Assembly (NCBI GenBank): GCA_035627375.1
Contig: DASPLX010000091.1
Location: 49,005 to 113,004 of the forward strand
Source: DASPLX01 sp035627375
GTDB taxonomy: Bacteria; Pseudomonadota; Gammaproteobacteria; Burkholderiales; Burkholderiaceae_D
Direction of reading: 5' to 3'
DNA length: 64,000 nucleotides
Shown here: positions 17,999 through 26,890 of the stretch, piece after piece
How positions within the stretch are numbered: the first letter of the stretch is position 1
How the letters are laid out: every line of letters starts with the position of its first letter
Notes under the pieces: generated by a model
Databases searched by the model: none
What the model was told of the DNA's origin: nothing
Seen by the model: only the letters and a program-made list of their open reading frames with translations
Translations under genes and position numbers: made by a program

Positions 17999-19353
17999 GT
18001 CTGTTGCGGCGTCTCGCCGCCGGCAGTCTTCTTGCCGCGTCCGCCACGGCGGCGGCGCTTCTTCGCCGGCGCGGCGCTTTCTTCGCGCGGCTTCTTCGCC
18101 AGCAAGGCTTCGCGGCCGCCGCTGTCGGCATCGGCGAAGGAAGTCCACCAGTCGCCGACTTCCGCCTCGATCTCGCCGGACTCGCAGCGCAGCAGCAGGA
18201 AGTCGTAGCCGGCGCGCCAGCGAGGATGCTCGAGCAGCTTGTAGGGCGATTTGCCGATGCGGCGCTCGAAGCGCGGCTGCATGGCCCAGATCTCGCGCAT
18301 GTCTGACGTGATCTTGCGCTGCAGGGCAAGCTTTTCGGTTTGCGCGTCGAGCACGTCGTCGGCGGCAAGATGCAGGGCCGGAATCGGATATTCGCCGGCC
18401 GCCTGGTAGGCGCGCCAGCTTTCCAGCACCTGGTGCCACAGCAGCGAGGCGAACAGGAAGCCGGGCGAGACCGGCTTGCCTTGCTGGATGCGGCGGTCGG
18501 TATTGGCCAGCGCCAGCGTGACGAAGCGCTCGCCGAGCGGCTGCTCCAGCACGACGTCGAGCAGCGGCAGCAAGCCGTGATGCAGGCCTTCCGAGCGCAG
18601 TTGCTGCAGGCAGGCCATGGCATGGCCGCTCATCAGCAGCTTGAGCATTTCGTCGAACACGCGCGCCGCCGGTACGTTGTTGATCAGCGGCGCCATGATC
18701 TTGATCGGCGCGCGGGTGGCCGGATCGATCGAAAAGCCGAGCTTGGCGGCGAAGCGCACGACGCGCAGCAGGCGCACCGGGTCTTCGCGGTAACGGGCTT
18801 CCGGCTGGCCGATGATGCGCAGCGTCTTGTTGCGGATGTCGGCGATGCCGCCGTGGTAATCGAACACGGTCTGCGTCGCCGGATCGTAGTACATCGCATT
18901 GATCGAGAAGTCGCGCCGCACGGCATCCTCGTGCTGTTCGCCGAAGGTATTGTCGCGCAGCACGCGGCCGTGTTCATCCTTCGGCGAATCATCCGCCGAG
19001 GCGCCGCGGAAGGTCGTGACTTCGATCTGTTCCTGGCCGAGCAGGACGTGCACGATCTGGAAGCGGCGTCCGATGATGAAGGCGCGCCGGAACAGGCGCT
19101 TGACCTGCTCGGGGGTCGCGTTGGTCGCGACGTCGAAATCCTTGGGCTTGTGGCCGAGCAGCAGGTCGCGCACGGCGCCGCCGACGATGAAGGCCTTGAA
19201 GCCGGCTTCCTGCAGGGTCTGGGTGACGCGTACCGCATTCGGCGACAGCAGCTTGGGATCGATGCTGTGTTCGTTCGGTCCGAGCGTCAGCGGTTCCGAG
19301 GCGTTGGTCTTGTTTTTGACGCCGAGAATGCGGCGTATGAATTTCTTAATCAT
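17995..19353 (-). CDS. pcnB: Poly(A) polymerase I
   Basis: Adds 3' poly(A) tails that promote RNA decay and plasmid copy control. 452 residues. The nucleotidyltransferase core has GGAVRDLLLG from residue 58 and catalytic DFD at 72-74. Next come FRRAFIIGRRFQIVHV and the RDFSINAMYYD and YREDPVRLLRVVRFAAKLGF segments that set the PcnB group beside CCA-adding enzymes. The C-terminus is Lys/Arg-rich (KKRRRRGGRGKK), as usual for PcnB, supporting this over Cca. Overlaps the upstream HAD gene by 8 bases and folK by 4. Confidence 0.96.
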   Translation of the reverse strand: MIKKFIRRILGVKNKTNASEPLTLGPNEHSIDPKLLSPNAVRVTQTLQEAGFKAFIVGGAVRDLLLGHKPKDFDVATNATPEQVKRLFRRAFIIGRRFQIVHVLLGQEQIEVTTFRGASADDSPKDEHGRVLRDNTFGEQHEDAVRRDFSINAMYYDPATQTVFDYHGGIADIRNKTLRIIGQPEARYREDPVRLLRVVRFAAKLGFSIDPATRAPIKIMAPLINNVPAARVFDEMLKLLMSGHAMACLQQLRSEGLHHGLLPLLDVVLEQPLGERFVTLALANTDRRIQQGKPVSPGFLFASLLWHQVLESWRAYQAAGEYPIPALHLAADDVLDAQTEKLALQRKITSDMREIWAMQPRFERRIGKSPYKLLEHPRWRAGYDFLLLRCESGEIEAEVGDWWTSFADADSGGREALLAKKPREESAAPAKKRRRRGGRGKKTAGGETPQQT

Positions 19354-20023
19354 CGAACAGGTTCAGGATGGGCCAGCCGCGTGCCTGCGCATGCGCGGCG
19401 AGCTTGGCGTTGGGATTGGTTGCGACCGGGTGGGTGACGAGCGACAGCAAGGGGATGTCGTTTTGCGAATCGCTATAGAAATGGCTGCGCTCGAACTCGT
19501 CGAGCGACTTGCCGAGGCCGGCCAGCCATTGTTGCGTGTTCGCGACCTTGCCGGGGCCGTAAGGCGGCGTGCAGGCAGGACGGGGCTTGCCGGTGAAGTT
19601 GTCGTCGGACGTCATTTCCGCCTCCGCGGCGATCAGATGCCCGACTCCGAACGCCGCGGCGATCGGTGCCGTGACGAAGCGGTTGGTGGCGGTGACGATC
19701 GCCACCAGGTCGCCCGCATCCTGGTGCTTTCCGACAAGCGCGCGCGCGGCCGGACGCAGCGCCGGGACGATCACTTCCGCCATGAACTGGCGATGCCATT
19801 CGTCGAGCTGGACGCGCGGGAACTGCGCAAGGATGCCGAAGGCGAATTCGAGGTACTCCACCGGATCGAGCGTGCCGGTCTGGTAGCGATGGAAGAACTC
19901 GGCGTTGCGGCGCGCGAATGCCTCGGCCTCGACGGCGCCGATGCGGACGAGGAACTGGCCCCATTCGTAGTCGGAGTCGAGCGGCAGCAGGGTATGGTCG
20001 AGATCGAAGAGTGCGAGATTCAT
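19346..20023 (-). CDS. HAD-IB family phosphatase (SerB-like)
   Basis: 225 residues. Motif I is FDLDHTLLPLDSD at the extreme N-terminus, followed by a helical cap, motif II VTATNRF, a Lys in the TGKPRP segment and motif IV YSDSQNDIPLL. This is the HAD-IB arrangement found next to hda and pcnB in many Burkholderiales. Related to phosphoserine phosphatases, but the substrate is not established. Eight bases downstream of hda and overlapping pcnB, so one operon hda-HAD-pcnB-folK. Confidence 0.9.
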   Translation of the reverse strand: MNLALFDLDHTLLPLDSDYEWGQFLVRIGAVEAEAFARRNAEFFHRYQTGTLDPVEYLEFAFGILAQFPRVQLDEWHRQFMAEVIVPALRPAARALVGKHQDAGDLVAIVTATNRFVTAPIAAAFGVGHLIAAEAEMTSDDNFTGKPRPACTPPYGPGKVANTQQWLAGLGKSLDEFERSHFYSDSQNDIPLLSLVTHPVATNPNAKLAAHAQARGWPILNLFDD

Positions 20024-20030
20024 CGGCGGC

Positions 20031-20714
20031 TCATTGGGTCCTGGCGTCCTCGAGTTGCAGCAGGTCGCGCAGGAGCGGCAGGGTGATCGGCCGTTGCGTT
20101 TCGAGCGAATAGCGGTCGAGGGCGTCGAGCATGGCGGACAGGGAGCGCATGTCGCGCGCGAAATGCGTGATCAGATAGGGTAGCACGCCGGCCGATAGCG
20201 CCAGCCCGCGCGCGGCCGCGGCCTGGGTCAGCGCGGCGAGCTTTTCGTCGTCGGTCAGTCCGTGCACCTGGTAGACCAGGCCCCAGCCCAGCCGGGTGCG
20301 CAAGTCTTCGCGTATCGCCATCGCGGCGGGAGGCACGGCGCCGGCGGCGACCAGGGCGCCGCCGTTTTCACGCACTTGGTTGAACAAGTCGAACGCGGCG
20401 ATCTGGCATTCCGGCGAGAGGCGCTCGCAATCGTCGAGCAGGTAGAGCTGGATCTGCGGCGCATGCGCGAAGGCGCCGGGCGCGGCGTCGCTGCCGATGT
20501 AGCGGGCGCCGGGTGCGGCGGCGAGCGCGCGCAGCAGATGGCTCTTGCCGGAGCCGGCGTCACCCCAGAGGTAGATGAAGCGCTCGCTCAAGTCCGTCGC
20601 GGCGCGCGCATCGACGCGCGCGAGCAAGGCTGCCAGCTCGGCGTTTTGTCCTATCACGAAAGTATCGAGGGTCTGCGGTTCTTCCGCGCCCAAGTCGAGC
20701 AGCAACTGCCTCAT
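20031..20714 (-). CDS. hda: DnaA regulatory inactivator Hda
   Basis: DnaA-like AAA+ protein that, with the DNA clamp, triggers hydrolysis of DnaA-ATP and prevents re-initiation. 227 residues from ATG 20714. The N-terminal QLLLDL (residues 3-8) fits a clamp-binding motif. Walker A GDAGSGKS is at 51-58, Walker B-like LYLLDDCERL follows, and ITHFARDMRSLSAMLDALDRYSL near the end is typical. It lacks the DnaA DNA-binding domain, as expected for Hda. Eleven bases after the permease gene. Confidence 0.94.
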   Translation of the reverse strand: MRQLLLDLGAEEPQTLDTFVIGQNAELAALLARVDARAATDLSERFIYLWGDAGSGKSHLLRALAAAPGARYIGSDAAPGAFAHAPQIQLYLLDDCERLSPECQIAAFDLFNQVRENGGALVAAGAVPPAAMAIREDLRTRLGWGLVYQVHGLTDDEKLAALTQAAAARGLALSAGVLPYLITHFARDMRSLSAMLDALDRYSLETQRPITLPLLRDLLQLEDARTQ

Positions 20715-20724
20715 TGTCGAATCT

Positions 20725-21810
20725 TTAAGACTGTTTGTAGAAACTGCTATTGATGTAATGCGCGCGCAGATGCTTGACGGCGACGGAAACGATCGCCGAA
20801 GCGGGCAGCGCCAGCAACACGCCGGCAAAGCCGAACAACTGGCCGAACGCCATCAAGGCGAAGATCACGGCCAGCGGATGCAGGCCGATGCGTTCGCCGA
20901 CCAGGCGCGGCGTCAGGACGAAGCTCTCCAGCACCTGGCCGAGGCCATAGACGATGGCGACCGCGACCAGGCCGTACATGCCGTCGAACTGCAGCAGGGC
21001 GGCGATCAGCGCCAGCAACAGGCCCAGGCCGAAACCGAGATAGGGAATGAACACCAGGAGGCCGGTCAGGATGCCGACCGGCAGCGCGACATCGAAACCG
21101 GCGATCGCCAGCCCGACCGAATAATACACGGCCAGCGTGAGCATGACCGACAACTGGCCGCGCAGGTACTGGGCCAGCAAACCGTCGGCCTCGCGCGCCA
21201 GGCTGGCGGCGCGCGCGGCCCAGCGGCGCGGCACGATGCCCTCGAACAGTGCCAGTACGCGATGCCAGTCGAGCAGCAGATAGAACAGCACGACCGGGAT
21301 CAGCAGCATGGTGCCGAACCAGCCCAGCACCGCCAGGCCGCCGGCCTTGGCGGAGGCGAATACGGCGCTCCAGATTTCATCGCCGCTCGTCGCGAATCTT
21401 TCCGAGATCATCTTGCCGAGGCCGGCGCTGTCCTGCGGCACGTCGATGCCGAACTTCAGCAGCCAGGGCGCGACCGTCTCGTTGAAGCGCGACAGGAAGC
21501 GCGGGATTTTTTCCTGCAGCAGCGGAATTTCCTTTTGCAGGATCGGCACCACGATCAGGAACACGGCGAGGATCGCGGCCACGAACAACAGCAGCACGAT
21601 CGTCACCGCGACCGTGCGCGGCAGGCTGAAGCGGCCGATTCGTTTCGCATCGAGCCGGTCGACGGCGGGATTCAAGGCATAGGCCAGGATGGCGCCGGCG
21701 ATGAAGGGAGCCAGTACCGGGCCCAGCAGCACCAGGAGCGCCGCCAGAGCCAATCCCACGGAAAGCCACAGCCAGGTCTGTTTTTGTTCGGACGAGAAGG
21801 AGAGCGGCAT
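20725..21810 (-). CDS. AI-2E/PerM family permease
   Basis: 361 residues from ATG 21810. About eight hydrophobic segments: two near the N-terminus (LWLSVGLALAALLVLLGPVLAP and following), one around RTVAVTIVLLLFVAAILAVF, a soluble region, then the C-terminal cluster containing VFIPYLGFGLGLLLALIAA and the conserved ESFVLTPRLVGERIGLHPLAVIF. Inner-membrane transporter of the PerM/YdiK group; substrate unknown, and most relatives do not export AI-2. Divergent from purM, immediately upstream of hda. Confidence 0.9.
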   Translation of the reverse strand: MPLSFSSEQKQTWLWLSVGLALAALLVLLGPVLAPFIAGAILAYALNPAVDRLDAKRIGRFSLPRTVAVTIVLLLFVAAILAVFLIVVPILQKEIPLLQEKIPRFLSRFNETVAPWLLKFGIDVPQDSAGLGKMISERFATSGDEIWSAVFASAKAGGLAVLGWFGTMLLIPVVLFYLLLDWHRVLALFEGIVPRRWAARAASLAREADGLLAQYLRGQLSVMLTLAVYYSVGLAIAGFDVALPVGILTGLLVFIPYLGFGLGLLLALIAALLQFDGMYGLVAVAIVYGLGQVLESFVLTPRLVGERIGLHPLAVIFALMAFGQLFGFAGVLLALPASAIVSVAVKHLRAHYINSSFYKQS

Positions 21811-21930
21811 GAAATCCCGGGAAAGGTGGATGGCTTTTGATAAAATAACGGTTTTGCCGGAAATAGTACGAAAAATGCATGCATCCGGCCAGTAACCGCG
21901 TATTTTACCGCCTCTCTCGCCAATCACATC

Positions 21931-22974
21931 ATGAGTTCCACTCCTAACGTCTCCCTTTCCTACCGCGATGCGGGCGTCGATATCGACGCCGGCGATGCCT
22001 TGGTCGAAGCCATCAAGCCGTTTGCCAAACGCACCATGCGCGACGGCGTGCTCGGCGGGATCGGCGGTTTCGGCGCGCTGTTCGAAATCGGCAAGAAATA
22101 CAAGGAGCCCGTGCTGGTCTCCGGTACCGACGGCGTCGGCACCAAGCTCAAGCTCGCTTTCCATCTGAACAAGCACGACACGGTCGGCATCGACCTGGTG
22201 GCGATGAGCGTCAACGACATCCTCGTACAGGGCGCGGAACCGCTGTTCTTCCTCGATTATTTCGCCTGCGGCAAGCTCGACGTCGCCGCCGCGACCGATG
22301 TCATCAAAGGCATCGCCAAGGGCTGCGAGCAGGCGGGCTGCGCCCTGATCGGCGGCGAGACGGCCGAGATGCCGAGCATGTATCCGGACGGCGAATACGA
22401 TCTGGCCGGCTTCGCCGTCGGCGCCGTCGAGAAATCCAAGATCATCGACGGCAGCAAGATCGTGCCGGGCGACGTGGTGCTCGGCTTGGCATCGTCGGGC
22501 GCGCATTCCAACGGCTATTCGCTGGTGCGCAAGATCATCGATGTCGCGCGGCCGGACCTGAACGCCGATTTCCACGGCCGCAAGCTGGCCGATGTGCTGC
22601 TGGAACCGACCCGCATCTACGTCAAGCCGCTGCTGGCACTGATGGATCAGATGGAAGTCAAGGGCATGGCGCACATCACCGGCGGCGGCCTGGTCGAAAA
22701 CGTGCCGCGCGTCCTCGGCGACAGGTTGACCGCCGTCCTGCATCGCGACGCCTGGACCATGCCGCCGCTGTTCGCCTGGCTGCAGCAGCATGGCGGCGTG
22801 GCCGACGCGGAAATGCATCGCGTGTTCAACTGCGGCATCGGCATGGCCGTGATCGTGGCGCGGGAGTACGCCGATACGGCGATCGCGCAGCTGACGGCAG
22901 CCGGAGAAACCGTGATGCGGATCGGCGAGATCCGCGAACGCCAGGGCGACGAGGCGCAGACGATCGTCGTCTGA
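21931..22974 (+). CDS. purM: Phosphoribosylformylglycinamidine cyclo-ligase (AIR synthetase)
   Basis: ATP-dependent ring closure giving aminoimidazole ribotide in purine synthesis. 347 residues, standard. Motifs: SYRDAGVDIDAGDALVE, GGFGALFEI, SGTDGVGTKLKLA, AMSVNDILVQGAEPLFFLDY, GGETAEMPSMY, and HITGGGLVENVPRVL. Divergent from the permease gene and closed by a good terminator. Confidence 0.98.
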   Translation: MSSTPNVSLSYRDAGVDIDAGDALVEAIKPFAKRTMRDGVLGGIGGFGALFEIGKKYKEPVLVSGTDGVGTKLKLAFHLNKHDTVGIDLVAMSVNDILVQGAEPLFFLDYFACGKLDVAAATDVIKGIAKGCEQAGCALIGGETAEMPSMYPDGEYDLAGFAVGAVEKSKIIDGSKIVPGDVVLGLASSGAHSNGYSLVRKIIDVARPDLNADFHGRKLADVLLEPTRIYVKPLLALMDQMEVKGMAHITGGGLVENVPRVLGDRLTAVLHRDAWTMPPLFAWLQQHGGVADAEMHRVFNCGIGMAVIVAREYADTAIAQLTAAGETVMRIGEIRERQGDEAQTIVV

Positions 22975-23000
22975 TTCTCGATTCTCGCGTGGCGGAGAAC

Positions 23001-23027
23001 AACGGCAGCCTCTCGGCTGCCGTTTTT
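23001..23027 (+). terminator. Intrinsic terminator of purM
   Basis: AACGGCAGCC pairs with GGCTGCCGTT around TCTC, followed by a short T run. The opposing symporter gene ends ten bases further on. Confidence 0.88.
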
Positions 23028-23036
23028 CATGGGGCC

Positions 23037-25079
23037 TTACGGTTCGCGCAGGTAATCGACGAAGGCGTCGGTCTTCGGATCCGATTTGGCCGTCGCCAGC
23101 GTGACCACGACGGTCGCCAGCAGGCCGGCGGGAACGCCGAACACGCCGGCCGACATCGGCGCGATCTGGAACCATTGCCCCGCGGCGGAGCCGCCGAGCG
23201 CGGGCAGCGTATGCAGCATGTAGTACACGCACACCACGAAGCCGGCGATCATGCCCGCGATGGCGCCTTGCTGGTTGGTGCGTTTCCAGAATACGCCGAG
23301 CACGAGGGCCGGGAACAGCGTCGACGCCGCCAGGGAGAAGGCCGCGCCGACCACCGACAGGATGTCGCCCGGCTTGAGCGATGCGGCATAGGCGGCGACC
23401 AGGGCGACGACGAGCAACAGCAGCTTCGAAATGGTGACGCGCTTCTGGGTCGACGCCGTCGGATCGAGCGTCTTGTAATAGATGTCGTGCGACAAGCCGT
23501 TCGAAATCGTCAGCAACAAGCCGTCGGCGGTCGACAGCGCCGCCGCCAGGCCGCCGGCCGCTACTAGCCCGGAAATCACGTAGGGCAGGCCGGCGATTTC
23601 CGGGGTCGCGAGCACGATGATGTCGCCGTCGAGCACGATTTCGGCCAGTTGCACGATGCCGTCGCCGTTGATGTCCGAAATGCTGACCAGGGGATTGATC
23701 TTGTCGATGTTGGCCCAGTAGGCGGCCCAGGACGGCAGCTTCGAGAAATCCGTGCCGACCAGCGACGTGTAGATGTCATATTTGACCAGCACCGCCAGCG
23801 CCGGCACCGTCAGATAGACAAGCATGATGAAGAACAGCGTCCAGAACACGGAACGGCGCGTCTCGCGCACCGACGGCGTCGTGTAGTAGCGGACCAGGAT
23901 ATGCGGCAGCGCCGCCGTGCCCATCATCAGGCAGAACACGAGCGCCAGGAAGTTGTTGCGCTTGGCGTTCGACACTGCCTGATCCTTGCCGGGAAACGGT
24001 GCCGTATGCGCGGCGACCGGCTCGGAACGCGCCAGGTTGGCATTCTTCGCCTCTATCCATTTCCGTCGCGCCTCTTCCGGATCTTTCGGGTAGGAGGCGA
24101 GCGCCCGGCTGGCATTCCTGATCTCCAATAGCGAGGCATTGCCGGTCTTGAGATCCTCGACGCGGCGCACCGCATCGAGCCGGCCTTCCTCCCACGAATG
24201 CGGCAGGGAATTCAACCTGGCGTCGTACTCTTCGGCACGTTTCCGGTAGATGGTGCGCACCTGCTGTTCCTTCGGATCGGCGGCGAGTTGCATTTCCCGT
24301 TCGCTCAGCTTGGGAAGCACGGTGCCATAGGCGATTTGCGGCACCGGAATGCTGGTGTGCTTGGTGGCGAGCCAGGTCACCGGAATCAGGTAGGCGATCA
24401 GCAGGATGATGTATTGCGCGACCTGGGTCCAAGTGATAGCCCGCATGCCGCCCAGAAAGGAGCAGACGAGGATGCTGGCCAGCCCCAGGAAAATGCCGAT
24501 GGAGAAATCGACGCCCGTGAAGCGCGAGGTGATCAGGCCGACGCCGTAGATTTGCGCGACGACATAGGTGAAGGACACCGCGATCGTCGCCATCACGGCC
24601 ACGATGCGGATGGCGGAGCCGTTGTTGTTCCCCTGGTAGCGCACCGCCAGGAAATCGGGAATCGTGTACTGGCCGAACTTGCGCAGGAAGGGGGCGATCA
24701 GGAGCGCCACCAGGCAATAGCCGCCGGTCCAGCCGATGACATACGCCAGTCCGTCGAAGCCCAGCAGATAAAGGCCGCCGGCCAGGCTGATGAAACTGGC
24801 GGCTGAAATCCAGTCCGCCGCCGTCGCCATGCCGTTGAAGATCGCAGGCACCCGTCGTCCGGCCACATAATATTCGGAGACGTCCGCGGTGCGCGAAAGC
24901 ACACCGATGCCGGCATAGAGAAGGATGGTCGCGAACAGGAACAGGTAGCCGATCCAGGCGCGCGGGAAGCCTTCCTTCTCCAACACGGCCAGCGCCACGA
25001 GAAACATGAGAAAGCCGATCGTGTACCAGCCATAGTAGGCCTGCAATCGGCGCCGGAAGGCCCTGTTATCGTTTGTCAT
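23037..25079 (-). CDS. Sodium:solute symporter, large subunit (VC_2705 subfamily, ActP-like)
   Basis: 680 residues of the SSS family. Transmembrane core with ADWISAASFISLAGGLY, IPDFLAVRYQGN, FLGGMRAITWTQVAQYIILL and AAALSTADGLLLTISNGLSHD. Between helices it carries a soluble charged insertion (about residues 265-370). Another loop holds a canonical EF-hand-like sequence, DINGDGIVQLAE (residues 469-480). Size and the small DUF4212 partner assign it to the subfamily annotated as acetate/organic acid symporters. Exact substrate uncertain. It overlaps the small subunit gene by 14 bases. Confidence 0.9.
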   Translation of the reverse strand: MTNDNRAFRRRLQAYYGWYTIGFLMFLVALAVLEKEGFPRAWIGYLFLFATILLYAGIGVLSRTADVSEYYVAGRRVPAIFNGMATAADWISAASFISLAGGLYLLGFDGLAYVIGWTGGYCLVALLIAPFLRKFGQYTIPDFLAVRYQGNNNGSAIRIVAVMATIAVSFTYVVAQIYGVGLITSRFTGVDFSIGIFLGLASILVCSFLGGMRAITWTQVAQYIILLIAYLIPVTWLATKHTSIPVPQIAYGTVLPKLSEREMQLAADPKEQQVRTIYRKRAEEYDARLNSLPHSWEEGRLDAVRRVEDLKTGNASLLEIRNASRALASYPKDPEEARRKWIEAKNANLARSEPVAAHTAPFPGKDQAVSNAKRNNFLALVFCLMMGTAALPHILVRYYTTPSVRETRRSVFWTLFFIMLVYLTVPALAVLVKYDIYTSLVGTDFSKLPSWAAYWANIDKINPLVSISDINGDGIVQLAEIVLDGDIIVLATPEIAGLPYVISGLVAAGGLAAALSTADGLLLTISNGLSHDIYYKTLDPTASTQKRVTISKLLLLVVALVAAYAASLKPGDILSVVGAAFSLAASTLFPALVLGVFWKRTNQQGAIAGMIAGFVVCVYYMLHTLPALGGSAAGQWFQIAPMSAGVFGVPAGLLATVVVTLATAKSDPKTDAFVDYLREP

Positions 25080-25341
25080 TCGACGATCCGTCCAATAGGA
25101 ATTTGTCGAGCCGCCGCATGCTCCAGACGTGGAAGCCGATTATCGCCAGATAGATGAGCACGATGCCTTGCGCCGCCATGTAGAACGAGAGCGGCCATCC
25201 GAACAGGATGACTTCCGCCAATTCGCGCGCAAAGAAAATCACGGAAAACGTCGCCATGAACCAGGCCAGCAGCAGGAACCTGGTGATGCGCGTGACGTTG
25301 CGCCAGTAGGCGATGCGGCGTTGTTCGAAATTCGTTGCCAT
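25066..25341 (-). CDS. Sodium symporter small subunit (DUF4212)
   Basis: 91 residues with two hydrophobic helices (FLLLAWFMATFSVIFFAREL and FYMAAQGIVLIYLAIIGFHVW), the classic DUF4212 layout. Conserved features are YWRNVTRITRFLL at the start and PLSFYMAAQG before the second helix. Always found beside VC_2705-type symporters and believed to form a complex with them. Starts 2 bases after the kinase gene, so all four genes 27591-23037 are one transcript. Confidence 0.9.
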   Translation of the reverse strand: MATNFEQRRIAYWRNVTRITRFLLLAWFMATFSVIFFARELAEVILFGWPLSFYMAAQGIVLIYLAIIGFHVWSMRRLDKFLLDGSSNDKR

Positions 25342-25342
25342 G

Positions 25343-26890
25343 TCAGCCGATGTCGTCGATGAAAGAAGGCCGGCGCTTCGTGCGCAGCGTCACGCGGAAC
25401 AGGCTGCCGGGGCACTTGGGATCGCGGCTGTGCGGGTTGTCGAAGACTTCGACGCTGGCGCCGTGCTGCTGGGCCACCTCGCGCACGATCGCCAGTCCGA
25501 GCCCGCTGCCCTCGACGTTGGTGCCGAGGATGCGATAGAAGCGCTCGAAGATATGCGCGCGCTCCGAAGGCGCGATCCCGGGGCCGGTGTCCTCGACCTC
25601 GATGCAGGCGCGCCGCAACCCATCGTCCGCGCGCACGCGAATCGTCACGCTGCCGCCTGCCGGGGTGTAGCGCAAGGCGTTGTCGATCAGATTGTTGAGC
25701 ATTTCGCGCAACATGGTGGGATTGCCGTTCACCATGATCGGATAGCCGGGTTGTTCGAATCCCATGTCGATTTGCCGCGGGAACGAGGCCGGCACCCAAT
25801 CGTGCACGACGCCGCGCGCCAATTCGCACAATTCGACCGGTTCGAAAGGTTTGGCTTCCGGAGTCTGGTTCTCGGCGCGCGCCAGGGCCAGCAACTGGTT
25901 CACCAGGCGGGTGGCGGATTCGGAACTCTTCGACAATTGTTCGAGCGAGCGATGGATGCCGTCCAGGCTGGTCTCGCGCAGAGCGAGTTCCGATTGCATG
26001 CGCATGCCCGCCAGCGGCGTCTTCATCTGGTGCGCGGCGTCCGCGATGAAGCGCTTCTGCATCTGTATCGACTGCGACAGGCGTTCGAGCATGTCGTTCA
26101 GCGAGCGTACCAGAGGCGCGATCTCTTCCGGCACCTGGCTGGAATCGATCGGGCTCAAGTCGTCGGGCCGGCGTTCGCGGATGCGCCGCTGCAGATCTGC
26201 CAAAGGCGATAGGCCGCGCGACAGCGCGAACCAGATCAGGGCAAGAGCGATCGGCAGGATGATGAATTCCGGCAGGATCACCCCTTTGATGATCTGGTTG
26301 GCGAGCAGCGTGCGCTTGTCCAGGGTTTCGCCGACTTGCACCAACGCCAGGCGCGGTTCCTCGGACTGCGCCGATTCGCTCGCGACCTTGCTGAGGTCGA
26401 CATAGGTATAGGCGATGCGTATGTCCGTGTTGCGCATGACATCGTTGCGGAAATGCACGGTCCATGGCGGCGGCCTTTCTTCTTCCGCAGGCAACGGCAT
26501 GTCGCGGTCGCCGTCGACATGGTCGCCCTGCGGTCCGCGTACCTGGAAATACACGTAGTCCACATCGTCGGCGCGCAGGAAATCGCGCGCCGAGCCGGAC
26601 AGGCGCGCGATGGCCTTGCCGTCGACTTCCTTCACCTGCTGCGCCAGCACGGTGACCCGGTCGTCGAGCGCGCGATCGAAAGGGGTGTTGGCGATCGATT
26701 TCGCCACCAGGTAGGTGACAGCGATGCTCATCGGCCACAGAAGCAGGAGCGGCACCAGCATCCAATCGAGAATCTCGCCGAACAGCGAACGCTGGATGCG
26801 CTCTTCCTGGACGCCGGCGGCAGGTATCGAGAAGCTCTCGGTACCGGGAGCCTTACCCTGATGCCGAGCGTCGCTCATTTGCCCGCTCAT
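25343..26890 (-). CDS. Sensor histidine kinase (TctE/QseC type)
   Basis: 515 residues. TM1 about residues 44-64, a periplasmic sensor (residues about 65-202, the 2CSK_N type), TM2 about 203-225, a HAMP-like linker, then the dimerisation helix with phospho-acceptor H287 in AAHQMKTPLAG. The ATPase boxes NLIDNALRYTP (N), DTGPGIAPSER (G1) and GSGLGLAIV (G2) are intact. Its ATG overlaps the regulator stop by 4 bases. The genes just downstream are the symporter subunits, so it probably senses a carboxylate or a related nutrient and controls their expression. Confidence 0.93.
   Translation of the reverse strand: MSGQMSDARHQGKAPGTESFSIPAAGVQEERIQRSLFGEILDWMLVPLLLLWPMSIAVTYLVAKSIANTPFDRALDDRVTVLAQQVKEVDGKAIARLSGSARDFLRADDVDYVYFQVRGPQGDHVDGDRDMPLPAEEERPPPWTVHFRNDVMRNTDIRIAYTYVDLSKVASESAQSEEPRLALVQVGETLDKRTLLANQIIKGVILPEFIILPIALALIWFALSRGLSPLADLQRRIRERRPDDLSPIDSSQVPEEIAPLVRSLNDMLERLSQSIQMQKRFIADAAHQMKTPLAGMRMQSELALRETSLDGIHRSLEQLSKSSESATRLVNQLLALARAENQTPEAKPFEPVELCELARGVVHDWVPASFPRQIDMGFEQPGYPIMVNGNPTMLREMLNNLIDNALRYTPAGGSVTIRVRADDGLRRACIEVEDTGPGIAPSERAHIFERFYRILGTNVEGSGLGLAIVREVAQQHGASVEVFDNPHSRDPKCPGSLFRVTLRTKRRPSFIDDIG

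Noticed and set aside
20575..21840. Plus-strand open frame of 421 codons rich in Gln, Arg and Glu
   Set aside because: Antisense to hda and the AI-2E-type permease, both well supported.
23037..25079. Naming the symporter actP with acetate as substrate
   Set aside because: Size, the soluble insertion and the DUF4212 partner place it in the VC_2705-type group, whose substrates are not uniformly acetate.
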